64,000 nucleotides of DNA from an uncultured Acidobacteriia bacterium (GTDB lineage Bacteria > Acidobacteriota > Terriglobia > Bryobacterales > Bryobacteraceae). A program made the translations under genes and the position numbers. The stretch covers positions 124,001 to 188,000 of the forward strand of contig CAIVPR010000141.1 in NCBI GenBank assembly GCA_903907865.1. Direction: 5' to 3'. The notes under the pieces are model-generated. The model had not been told where the DNA came from, did no database searches, and saw only the letters and a list, made by a program, of their open reading frames with translations. This document shows, in pieces, positions 25,001 to 32,820 of the stretch (positions are counted from its first letter, which is position 1; every line of letters starts with the position of its first letter).

Positions 25001-26362
25001 GTGGAAACGAACTTCATTTGGATTCCCTCGCCCGGCTCGCACTCGACCGGACTCCCGCAAGGCTGGCGCGGTTCAGTTGCGGTCGTCCACCAAGGGGCGT
25101 TGAAGGGCAGGCAGGGAGACTCGCGAACGGTCATCCTGGAGGTCGGCAATATGCGCGACCGTGACCGCGCGACCGAACTCTTTCTCGATGCCTCCGACCG
25201 TACCGTGATCGTCTACGACCGAACAGCCTCGGCAACCGACATCTCCAATTGGTATCAAAGGGGGGCAAGCTCAGTGGCGACGACTCTGGACGAGGTCGAA
25301 GAGTGCATGTTGCGGGTCCAAGAAGGAGGTTCCGGCCATGAGGAACCCGTGGGCCGCAGTGGGTTGATTGGAGCCAGTCCCGCCATTCGTAGGATTGAAG
25401 CGGAAATCTCGCAGGTGGCGAACCACCGGTGCAACCTCCTGATCGAGGGAGAGACTGGAACGGGCAAGGAGGTTGTGGCGAGGACCACACACGAAGCCGG
25501 CCTTCGCTCAAAGGGGCCGTGGGTGGCGGTAAACTGCGGCGCGATCCCGGAGCCGCTATTGGAAGCGGAGTTGTTCGGGCATGTCAAAGGCGCCTTTACC
25601 GGGGCTATCCAAGCGCGGGCAGGCAAATTTGAGGCCGCAAACCATGGAACGATCTTTCTCGACGAAATCGGCGACATGCCGATGTCGACCCAAGGGCGCC
25701 TATTGAGGGTGCTGCAGGAGCGTGAAGTCGAACGCCTGGGGGGCAATGAGAGAATCCGTCTGGATGTGCGGGTGATCGCCGCAACGAATGTAAACTTGGC
25801 TGAGCGAGTAAGGCAAGGCCTGTTCCGGCAGGATCTGTTCTACCGCTTGAACGTCTTCCGGATCTGCATCCCGGCCCTTAGGGAGCGAAAGGAGGACATC
25901 GAGGTTCTGGCGCGTCATTTTCTAGCCATGAATTGCGAGCGCGAACAGCTCCGGGACAAGCACTTCGATACGGCTGCAATGAATCGGCTCACCGCGCACC
26001 TTTGGCCTGGCAACGTTAGGGAGTTGGAAAACTGCATCGAGACCGCGGTGATTCTCAGCGGATCGAGGCGAGCCGTACTCGCTACAGACATACGGTTGAC
26101 CTCGACCCTGGAGGCTATTCCCATCGACAAGAAGCCGTCTGTTCTTGGAGTAGCCGAAGCAGCCCCGACAGTCGCGTTGCCCGCCGAGGGCCTCGACTAC
26201 CAACAAGCCTTGGCGGAGTTTGAAAAAAACTTGCTGAACCAAGCGTTGGCCAGAACCAGAGGCAACAAGACTGCAGCCGCAGACCTTCTCGGACTGAAGC
26301 GCACCACGCTGGCGGCGAAGATGAGGGTATTGGAGGCACGCCAGCACCGAATGGTGGCCTAG
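25001..26362 (+). CDS. Sigma-54-dependent activator, FleQ/FlrC-like
   Basis: A 453-residue enhancer-binding protein, probably the activator of the flagellar sigma-54 promoters. Residues 1-105 look like a worn receiver domain (VILEVGN at 44-50, with E47 where the phospho-acceptor aspartate is expected). The AAA+ domain (about 120-350) has Walker A GETGTGKE (150-157), the sigma-54 contact loop GAFTGA (197-202), Walker B IFLDEIGDM and LWPGNVRELEN. A Fis-type helix-turn-helix is at the C-terminus (NKTAAADLLGLKRTTLAAKM). The start is GTG with AGGAGG only 2 bases away, so the exact start is uncertain. Lone plus-strand gene within a minus-strand cluster. Confidence 0.9.
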   Translation: METNFIWIPSPGSHSTGLPQGWRGSVAVVHQGALKGRQGDSRTVILEVGNMRDRDRATELFLDASDRTVIVYDRTASATDISNWYQRGASSVATTLDEVEECMLRVQEGGSGHEEPVGRSGLIGASPAIRRIEAEISQVANHRCNLLIEGETGTGKEVVARTTHEAGLRSKGPWVAVNCGAIPEPLLEAELFGHVKGAFTGAIQARAGKFEAANHGTIFLDEIGDMPMSTQGRLLRVLQEREVERLGGNERIRLDVRVIAATNVNLAERVRQGLFRQDLFYRLNVFRICIPALRERKEDIEVLARHFLAMNCEREQLRDKHFDTAAMNRLTAHLWPGNVRELENCIETAVILSGSRRAVLATDIRLTSTLEAIPIDKKPSVLGVAEAAPTVALPAEGLDYQQALAEFEKNLLNQALARTRGNKTAAADLLGLKRTTLAAKMRVLEARQHRMVA

Positions 26363-26376
26363 CGTCCATTCGTCGG

Positions 26377-26814
26377 CTATGCGAACGAGATGTCGACAGC
26401 CATTTCAGGCCGCGCCCCGTCGAGTGCGAAGGCATATTGGAAAGACTCGACGGGTGCGGTGCGGTCGGCATCGCGAGGTGTGTCGAAATCGAAAGTGGCG
26501 GTCGGATTCCAAGCCGCGAGAACCGTGCCGCACACGATGTTCGCCAATTCCCGAACAGTGAAGACGGCCTGCTCGCCTGAAATATCGTCGGGCTCCGCGA
26601 CGAGAAAGTCGGCTGTGAGCTCACGTGCAATCCTCGGTGAAAGGGCTACGCAGAAGGAGCCGTTGACGGTACCGCCGAAAGCGACCGAGGCCGCCACTAC
26701 GGGGCCTGCCAGTTGGGCGGTGCCCAAGTAGTTCGCCTCCCTGAAATACATCGACTCCACGATCTGGCCGACAGCATTTGCAACCTGCTCGGCGGGTATC
26801 ACTTCCTTGGGCAT
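26377..26814 (-). CDS. CheX-like chemotaxis phosphatase
   Basis: 145 residues of the CheX/CheC superfamily. The catalytic motif E89-x-x-N92 is in TVRELANIVCGTVLAAWN. A central glycine-rich strand pair (VAFGGTVNGSFCVALSP) is as in CheX. Start ATG 26814 is chosen because the GGAGGAGAGG site lies 2-3 bases upstream and it begins after the cheY stop at 26829. It is last in the cheA-cheR-cheD-cheY unit, so its partner is probably that CheY. It ends 14 bases from the convergent sigma-54 activator. Confidence 0.8.
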   Translation of the reverse strand: MPKEVIPAEQVANAVGQIVESMYFREANYLGTAQLAGPVVAASVAFGGTVNGSFCVALSPRIARELTADFLVAEPDDISGEQAVFTVRELANIVCGTVLAAWNPTATFDFDTPRDADRTAPVESFQYAFALDGARPEMAVDISFA

Positions 26815-26828
26815 TTCCCTCTCCTCCA

Positions 26829-27230
26829 TCATTCAAATTCCGCGCCGCCGTCCGAGGCACGCCCCGCCATCGCCGCCACTAGCGAGCGCCGCAGGACTTC
26901 CGGCGTTGCCGGCTTCGTCAGATAAGCGACCGCACCAGCCCCGATCAATTCCCGTGGACGGGATTTTCCCTGATCGGCCGAAAGCACTAGTACCGGCGTG
27001 TCCTTCAAGCACGGATCCGCGTGCAGCCACGAAACCAGCTCGCTGCCCGACATCTCGGGCATATTCAGGTCCGTAATCACAAGATGGGGCCGGATGCTGG
27101 CTGCAACCACTGTCGCCTCCCTGCCGTTGCCTGCCTCGTAGATGTGAACATCCATCCCCGTCATGCCGAGGCTCCGTGCGACATAGCGCCTCATGACGGG
27201 TGAATCGTCAACGACCAATACGCGCGTCAT
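26829..27230 (-). CDS. cheY: CheY-type response regulator
   Basis: A 133-residue single receiver domain. The acidic pair D8-D9 (VLVVDDSP), phospho-acceptor D54 (VITDLNMPEMSG), a serine (VLSAD) and the lysine in YLTKPATPE are all present. It overlaps the end of cheD by 23 bases and sits in the cheA operon. It would take phosphate from CheA and bind FliM or the neighbouring CheX. Confidence 0.9.
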   Translation of the reverse strand: MTRVLVVDDSPVMRRYVARSLGMTGMDVHIYEAGNGREATVVAASIRPHLVITDLNMPEMSGSELVSWLHADPCLKDTPVLVLSADQGKSRPRELIGAGAVAYLTKPATPEVLRRSLVAAMAGRASDGGAEFE

Positions 27231-27762
27231 CCATTCCCTTTCCGACCAAATTGATTCCAGCCGACATCAACACCCGTTCGCGGCTCGCTCCCTTGCGCAG
27301 GTCGATCCGACCCGTGGCCAAGTCTAGCCGTACCGAGCGCGATTCGTTTCCCCCAACATCCTCGTGATCGGCAAACACACCCATTCGCCACAACAGCTTC
27401 TTGATGGCGAGATAGTTGCGCTTGCCAATCTCGAAGTGTGACGAATCCGCCATCATGCTTGCACCGCCGGTAACGCAACAGCGCAGGCTGTGCTTGGAAC
27501 ACCCAAGCTCCTCCAACTTTCTGAAAAGCTTGGGTACTCCGGTGTCGGCGTACACAAACGGGTTCGTCGTTGCTCGCGTGGGATCAATGGAGGAATCGGG
27601 GAGCATGAGATGCAGCAAGCCTCCAATGCCAGTCTTCCAATCGAAGACAACGAGCGCGATACACGAGCCGAGAGCGTACGTGCTTAGAAAGCCGGAAGGA
27701 GGCGCCGCCACCCGGCAGTCCCCCACTCCTACAACGATTTCCCCGCCAGCGGCTGGCGTCAT
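27208..27762 (-). CDS. cheD: Chemoreceptor glutamine deamidase CheD
   Basis: A 184-residue enzyme that deamidates glutamines on chemoreceptors and can partner CheC/CheX-type phosphatases. The catalytic triad is visible with family spacing: T28, C34 (TYALGSCIALVVFD) and H51 (GGLLHLMLP). Other hallmarks are VYADTGVPKLFRKLEELG and VTGGASMM. It overlaps cheR by 4 bases. Confidence 0.94.
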   Translation of the reverse strand: MTPAAGGEIVVGVGDCRVAAPPSGFLSTYALGSCIALVVFDWKTGIGGLLHLMLPDSSIDPTRATTNPFVYADTGVPKLFRKLEELGCSKHSLRCCVTGGASMMADSSHFEIGKRNYLAIKKLLWRMGVFADHEDVGGNESRSVRLDLATGRIDLRKGASRERVLMSAGINLVGKGMDDARIGR

Positions 27763-28574
27763 ACCACTTTCCTGTACGTCGCGGGCTGAACGTATTCCAA
27801 GCCGCGGGGCAAGCGGATAAGGGTCTCGGAATGACCCGTAAACAGGTATCCCCCCAAGTTCAGCTGACGGAGCAGACCTTCCACCAAGGTGTCGCGGGTC
27901 GCCTGCTCAAAGTAGATCATGACATTCCGGCAGAAGATCACGTCAAACTGGCCGACGTGATGGAATGGCTCCAATAGATTGACCGGGGCGAACCCAACGA
28001 GGGACCGCACTGCTGGAGTCACGGCCCGCGTCCCGTGCGGGAGATCCGGTAACCGTCGGAAGTACTTTTCCTGCCAACCTGTCGGTAGCGGTGCAGTTTT
28101 CGAGTCTTCGTATTCTCCCCGCATGGCGCTCGACAGAGCCGCCCGGGAAATATCGGACGCGTTGACCGTGCATTGGGACACGTTGGCATCCAAGGCGCAC
28201 ATCGTGATCGTGTAGGGCTCCTCCCCAGTCGCACAGGCGGCCGACCAGATCCTAAGCCGTTGCTTGCAAGCGGGGAAAACCGTCTTTTGGAGGAAAATGA
28301 AGTGCTCTGGCTCCCGCCAAAAACCGCTGTGGTTGGTGGTCAGGGTATCGATGAACTCCGTGAAGGCGTCCCCGTGGCGTTGGTGAGAGACGAATTGGAT
28401 ATATCCAGTGAAGGAGTCGAACCCATGCCGACGAACCAAGCGCTCCAATCTACTCGAGACCAAGGCCTTCTTTCCCTCGTGCAGATTGATGCCGCACGAA
28501 GTGCGGGCCAAGTCTCGCACAATGTCGAAATCGAGTGCCGTTAAGGGCTGTACCTGCCGTTCCAAGGTGTTCAT
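27759..28574 (-). CDS. cheR: Chemotaxis protein methyltransferase CheR
   Basis: A 271-residue enzyme that methylates receptor glutamates using S-adenosylmethionine. It has the N-terminal helical domain (LARTSCGINLHEGKKALVSS), a TLTTNHSGFWREPEHF segment, the SAM-binding SAACATGEEPYTI, and FCRNVMIYFEQATRD. No CheB gene is seen in this window, so the matching methylesterase must be elsewhere or replaced by CheD. It lies 22 bases downstream of cheA. Confidence 0.96.
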   Translation of the reverse strand: MNTLERQVQPLTALDFDIVRDLARTSCGINLHEGKKALVSSRLERLVRRHGFDSFTGYIQFVSHQRHGDAFTEFIDTLTTNHSGFWREPEHFIFLQKTVFPACKQRLRIWSAACATGEEPYTITMCALDANVSQCTVNASDISRAALSSAMRGEYEDSKTAPLPTGWQEKYFRRLPDLPHGTRAVTPAVRSLVGFAPVNLLEPFHHVGQFDVIFCRNVMIYFEQATRDTLVEGLLRQLNLGGYLFTGHSETLIRLPRGLEYVQPATYRKVV

Positions 28575-28596
28575 CGATTCTCCGTTCGGGTGTGAA

Positions 28597-30738
28597 CTAC
28601 CGCTGGTACCGCAGCGAGTTTACGTCGATGATCAATCCGACCCGCCCGTCGCCCAATATGGCCCCGCCGGAAATCGCTGGAACGTCCCGGAACGTCTTCC
28701 CCAACGACTTGATTACGACCTCCTGCTTGCCGATCAATTGATCCACCGCAATGCAATAGAGTTGGTCCCGACCCTCGACGACGATCAACACCCCGTCGAT
28801 CCTGGCATCTGGGCCGCCTCCCTCGGGGTCCGGAGAAGAGGACACCCTGGCGCCGTCGCGAAGTTCCAGCAGACGCGAAAGCCGTATCAAGGGCAACAAC
28901 TTGTTCCGGAAGAAAGCGGCTTCGGCCTTGTTCTCGATCGTGACGAATGTGTCCGGCTTGGGGGAGAACATCTCCCGGACCGCGAACATCGGCAGGATGA
29001 ACCGCTGGTTGCTGACTCCAACGACAAGGCCGTCGATGATCGCCAACGTCAGCGGCAGACGCAGAACAAAACTGCAGCCTTGGCCCAAAACGGAACGAAT
29101 CGAAATGCGCCCCCGCAGCTTCTGGATCTGCTTCTTCACCACATCCATCCCGACGCCCCGGCCCGACAGATCGGTAACCTTGTCCGCCGTGGAAAAGCCC
29201 GCCTCAAAGACCAGCTTGAAGATCGACTCTTCGTCCAAGGAGTCGTGTTCGCCGACAAGCCCCAAGCGGCGCGCCTTGGCAAGGATCCTGGCCGGATCCA
29301 TGCCGCGTCCGTCGTCGCCAATCTCAATGACAATGTCCCCCGCGTCGTGCATGGCCCGGAGCCGCACCGTGCCTTTCCCCGGCTTGCCCGCAGCAATGCG
29401 TTCGGAGGCCAGTTCAAGGCCATGGTCCACGGCGTTGCGGATCATATGAACCATCGGATCTGCAAGATCCTCGACGATGCTGCGGTCCAATTCGACGTCG
29501 TCCCCGACGGTCACAAGCTCGATTGTCTTACCGGACTTCTTGGCCAGATCCCTGGTGAGCCTGCTCATCTTGCGGAACAAGGTGCCTATTGCCACCATGC
29601 GCATCGACATTGAAGTCTTCTGGACCTCTTGAACCACACGTGCAAGTTGGGTGAGATTGCGCGACAGAAGCGGATCTTGGGACGCGGCAATGGCCGGGTC
29701 GTGCCGCACCACGGATTCCGCGATGACGAGCTCACCCACCATGTCAATAAGGTATTCGAGCTTCGAGGTCTCAATTCGGACAACGCTATTCTCCGCAGTC
29801 GAGCGTGCCGGTGCGGCTGCCGCCAGCGTGGGTGCCGACAGAGTTGGCACCACTTGCGGGACAACTGCGGTCGACTCCGCGATCTCGGTCCGCGCGGGAG
29901 TGTCCACCGCTGCGGGCAGGGCGACGGCGACCTCTTTTGAAGTCACGCCGCCGGACGCGGCTGGACGGGTGGTTCCTCGGGCCACTTCCTTCGTGTCCAG
30001 CGGCCCTTGCGCTTCTACGGCTCCAGCTTCGACACGGGCCGAGGTGTCCGCCAATGATTTCAGCAATGCCCTGTCGCACCGCGGCAATGAGCCCAAGGAT
30101 TGCGATTCCGCCATGTTCAGGCATTTGGTCAACTCGTCCGCGGCGCGGAGGATCAGGTCGATGATGGGCTGCGAAAGAAGGAGGCGTCCGGACCGGGCGT
30201 AGTCGAGGAGATTCTCGGTCTCGTGCGACAATTCCTGGATGGCGGACGCACCCATGAACGCGGCCACACCCTTGATCGTATGAAAGGATCGGAAGACGCC
30301 ATTCAGCGCCTCGGCGTCCTCCGGGTCCTGCTCGAGGGCCAAGACTCCCGCCTCTACACCGGTCAAATGCTCGCGGGCCTCGAGCAGAAACTCCTGGACC
30401 AGTTCAGGATCGTTGGCCAACTGCAACATGGCCTCGTCGTCCGCTGAAAGCGCTGGTGGCCCCGCAACGCCTGGATTCAAGCGTGAGACGGCATCGCGCA
30501 GCGCTGTCAGAGTCTCCAAAAAGGTAGCGTGGCTGCCCTGCGGGACACCGTCCTTCGACAGTTCCACCAAGGCCAGCGCAGCATCACGAACTTCCGGCGG
30601 CACCGGTTGCGCGAGGAACTCGCCCACCGTGGCCAGGAGTTCTCCCAATACCGGCCGGTCGTCACCCGACACACCGGCGCTCGACGTCCGGATTACGGCG
30701 TCGATCTGTTCTGCTATTTGTAGCTCTAACCCGCTCAT
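28597..30738 (-). CDS. cheA: Chemotaxis histidine kinase CheA
   Basis: A 713-residue kinase of the chemosensory array. The Hpt domain spans about 105-205, with phospho-accepting H153 in RSFHTIKG. There is no obvious P2 CheY-binding domain, only an Ala/Val/Thr-rich linker (about 235-320). Dimerisation helices follow, then the ATPase domain with N box (HMIRNAVDHGLE), G1 (GDDGRGMDP) and G2 (GRGVGMDVV), and a C-terminal CheW-like domain (about 565-705). It heads the cheA-cheR-cheD-cheY-cheX unit behind its own sigma-28-type promoter. No cheW is present here. Confidence 0.97.
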   Translation of the reverse strand: MSGLELQIAEQIDAVIRTSSAGVSGDDRPVLGELLATVGEFLAQPVPPEVRDAALALVELSKDGVPQGSHATFLETLTALRDAVSRLNPGVAGPPALSADDEAMLQLANDPELVQEFLLEAREHLTGVEAGVLALEQDPEDAEALNGVFRSFHTIKGVAAFMGASAIQELSHETENLLDYARSGRLLLSQPIIDLILRAADELTKCLNMAESQSLGSLPRCDRALLKSLADTSARVEAGAVEAQGPLDTKEVARGTTRPAASGGVTSKEVAVALPAAVDTPARTEIAESTAVVPQVVPTLSAPTLAAAAPARSTAENSVVRIETSKLEYLIDMVGELVIAESVVRHDPAIAASQDPLLSRNLTQLARVVQEVQKTSMSMRMVAIGTLFRKMSRLTRDLAKKSGKTIELVTVGDDVELDRSIVEDLADPMVHMIRNAVDHGLELASERIAAGKPGKGTVRLRAMHDAGDIVIEIGDDGRGMDPARILAKARRLGLVGEHDSLDEESIFKLVFEAGFSTADKVTDLSGRGVGMDVVKKQIQKLRGRISIRSVLGQGCSFVLRLPLTLAIIDGLVVGVSNQRFILPMFAVREMFSPKPDTFVTIENKAEAAFFRNKLLPLIRLSRLLELRDGARVSSSPDPEGGGPDARIDGVLIVVEGRDQLYCIAVDQLIGKQEVVIKSLGKTFRDVPAISGGAILGDGRVGLIIDVNSLRYQR

Positions 30739-30756
30739 ATTCTTCCGCTGGGTGTT

Positions 30757-30784
30757 AGATCGGCAGTGACAGCCAAATACTTTA
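30757..30784 (-). promoter_or_regulatory. Sigma-28-type promoter of the cheA unit
   Basis: The minus strand has TAAAGT and GCCGATCT with 16 bases between TAAA and GCCGATCT, just upstream of cheA. The last two bases of the -10 differ from consensus. Confidence 0.6.
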
Positions 30785-30798
30785 GGGCTGCGCGCAAT

Positions 30799-31200
30799 TT
30801 AAGCGGTAGTTTCCAATCGGACGACCTCCGCCACCAGACGCATCTCGCGCAAGGGCACATTCAACATCCGCGAAGCCTCCTCCACCGTAAGGCCGGCACG
30901 TACCGCCTCGATCGCGCGAGCCCTGGACCATCCCCCCCGCCCATCCACCTTGGAATCACCCGGCCGGGAAGTCTTGGCCGTCTCCAACGACGCGACCCAC
31001 CCGCGCAACTCGTCTGCAACCTCGTCAATCCGTTCGCGCTGCTGGCGGACGGCTTCAAGCAAGACCACCCGCTCTTCGGCAGCCCTCTTCCATTCGCGCA
31101 CACACTCGGTTCTCAAAATGAGGAGGCCGACAAAGATCGCCCCGCCGAGCAGCGCCCCGGCAGCAAGCACGCATAGGACTACTCCGAGATCCACGGTCAT
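30799..31200 (-). CDS. Small membrane protein with C-terminal HTH-like motif (DUF2802-like)
   Basis: 133 residues. One membrane helix (about 4-26, LGVVLCVLAAGALLGGAIFV) is followed by a coiled coil (about 35-75). The C-terminal ARAIEAVRAGLTVEEASRML segment resembles DUF2802 proteins found beside cheW and motility genes in Pseudomonas. Start ATG 31200 overlaps the end of the FliN-family gene (ATGA). The longer reading from 31332 would lie inside that gene. It is last in the long fliK-to-here unit. Function unknown. Confidence 0.7.
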   Translation of the reverse strand: MTVDLGVVLCVLAAGALLGGAIFVGLLILRTECVREWKRAAEERVVLLEAVRQQRERIDEVADELRGWVASLETAKTSRPGDSKVDGRGGWSRARAIEAVRAGLTVEEASRMLNVPLREMRLVAEVVRLETTA

Positions 31201-32039
31201 CGCGCGCCCCCAATCCTGGTGCCTTGATCGGCTATTCCCGTCCGTAGACGGTCCTCCCGACTCGCCAACTGGGTAATCCGCACTCCATAGTTTCCGTCCA
31301 CGACCACAACCTCCCCCCGCGCAATCACGCAATCGTTCACAATCACGTCCACTGGCTCCACCACAAAGCGGTTGAGTTCCACAATCGACCCCGTATTCAG
31401 CTTGAGCACCTCCCGAATTTGCAGATGCGTCTTTCCGAACGACACGCTCACGGGCAACGCAACATCAAGCAGGAGGTCGAAAGTCTTCGAGAACGTGCTG
31501 TCCCGCATCCCGGCTGGTTTTTGTTCCACGGGGGCCGGTTCATAAAGCGCCGCGACGGACGAGGTCCAGCCGATTTTCAGCGTCCAACTCTCGCCATCGG
31601 CCTTGCTGGCGCTGAACACCGTCCATTGGACACCCGAGGGCTCAGACTTCAGTTCCTCGCCGCCAGCCGCAGTGACCTCCTGCTGGGTATCGGCGGTCAA
31701 GCCACTTGCGAACGCGCCCATCGTCTGACCGACGATTTCCTGCCAAGTGGACCGGCAGTCTTCGTCCGTGGCCGAATCGATCCCGACTGCCGACAGCGTC
31801 AACTGGCCCGCCATCGTCCAAAGATCCTTGCCGGCAACGATCCAAACTGCGGGCTCCGGATGCGTCGATAGCGCCTGCTGCCAGATGAAGGGATCTTCCA
31901 GCGAATCGGGGTCGGAGTGCCGTTCCGCCAGAACAGTGAACTCCTCTCCCGTCATGCTGTTGAGCGACCGGGCCAGCGCCGACTCCAAGTGCCCCGAAAT
32001 GCTCGCGTACGCGTCCACTGCCCTCGCTGCCTGTGGCAT
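31197..32039 (-). CDS. FliY-like switch protein with C-terminal SpoA (FliN) domain
   Basis: 280 residues. The C-terminal FliN/SpoA domain (about 185-255) has DLLLDVALPVSVSFGKT, IREVLKLNTGSIVELNR and GEVVVVDGNYGVRI. The N-terminal 170 residues are about the size of the phosphatase-like part of FliY but lack a clear E-x-x-N pair; WQEIVGQTMGAFASGL is the nearest counterpart. A separate short FliN is encoded at 39218-39466, so the C-ring may contain both. Start ATG 32039 follows GAGG by about 6 bases and starts 5 bases after the sigma gene. Confidence 0.85.
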   Translation of the reverse strand: MPQAARAVDAYASISGHLESALARSLNSMTGEEFTVLAERHSDPDSLEDPFIWQQALSTHPEPAVWIVAGKDLWTMAGQLTLSAVGIDSATDEDCRSTWQEIVGQTMGAFASGLTADTQQEVTAAGGEELKSEPSGVQWTVFSASKADGESWTLKIGWTSSVAALYEPAPVEQKPAGMRDSTFSKTFDLLLDVALPVSVSFGKTHLQIREVLKLNTGSIVELNRFVVEPVDVIVNDCVIARGEVVVVDGNYGVRITQLASREDRLRTGIADQGTRIGGAR

Positions 32040-32043
32040 TCCT

Positions 32044-32811
32044 TTACCTCGCCCTTTCCTGTCGCGCCCCGGGCCAACGCGTCGCGATCGCATTGCGCAG
32101 CCTGAGAATCGCCTGCGACTTCAACTGGGAAACCCTCGTAAAGTGCAGCCCCATGACCTCTCCGATCTCCTTCAACGTCAGTTCCTCATAAAAATACAAG
32201 CTCAAGATCAGCCTCTCCGGCTTCGGGATGCAATCGATCGCCTTGCTGATCAGCCGCTCCAACTCCGCCTTTTCCAACAGGACGGCCGGGGAGTCCTCGT
32301 CGCGCGCCGAGATGTAGCGCACCAGCGACGGCCGTTCGTAGTCATCTTGGCTGTATTCGAGTTCCCCGATGTCCAACGCCGCCAGATCGCCGAGCCTCTG
32401 CCGGTAGACTTCCACCGACATGCACAGTTCCGCGGCAATTTCGGCCTCCTCCGGTGCCCGTCCCAGCCGGTGTTCGGCCTTGGCAACCGCGTCCTCCATC
32501 TCACGGGCCAAGCGCCGTTTCAACCGGGGTGCCCAGTCGCCCTCACGCAGGCTGTCCAAGATCGCCCCGCGAATCCGGAACTCGGCGTAGGTCTTCAGCC
32601 TGACGTTTTGGCGGGGATCGTAGTTGTCGATGGCGCTGATCAGGCCAACGGCACCGGCCGAAATCAGATCCTCGAACAGGATGGTGGCTGGCAACCGCTC
32701 GTGGATCTTCCGGGCGATCAGGCGCACCTGGGGGAGATGCTCCACGATGAGCCGCTCCCGCTCCTCGGAGGGGACCCGTTCGACCGGAAAACAGTATGCT
32801 GCTGCCGCCAA
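32044..32811 (-). CDS. fliA: RNA polymerase sigma-28 factor FliA
   Basis: A 255-residue full-length sigma-28. Region 2 has DLISAGAVGLISAIDNYDP and YAEFRIRGAILDSLRE followed by DWAPR. Region 3 (about 95-155) and region 4 (about 180-250, LSLYFYEELTLKEIGEVMGL) are both present, as in FliA/WhiG. It should read the TAAA-N15/16-GCCGATA elements in this cluster. The start is TTG with TAGGAG about 8 bases upstream, 9 bases after flhF. No FlgM gene adjoins it, unlike the short sigma. Confidence 0.94.
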   Translation of the reverse strand: MAAAAYCFPVERVPSEERERLIVEHLPQVRLIARKIHERLPATILFEDLISAGAVGLISAIDNYDPRQNVRLKTYAEFRIRGAILDSLREGDWAPRLKRRLAREMEDAVAKAEHRLGRAPEEAEIAAELCMSVEVYRQRLGDLAALDIGELEYSQDDYERPSLVRYISARDEDSPAVLLEKAELERLISKAIDCIPKPERLILSLYFYEELTLKEIGEVMGLHFTRVSQLKSQAILRLRNAIATRWPGARQERAR

Positions 32812-32820
32812 ATCGGACTC

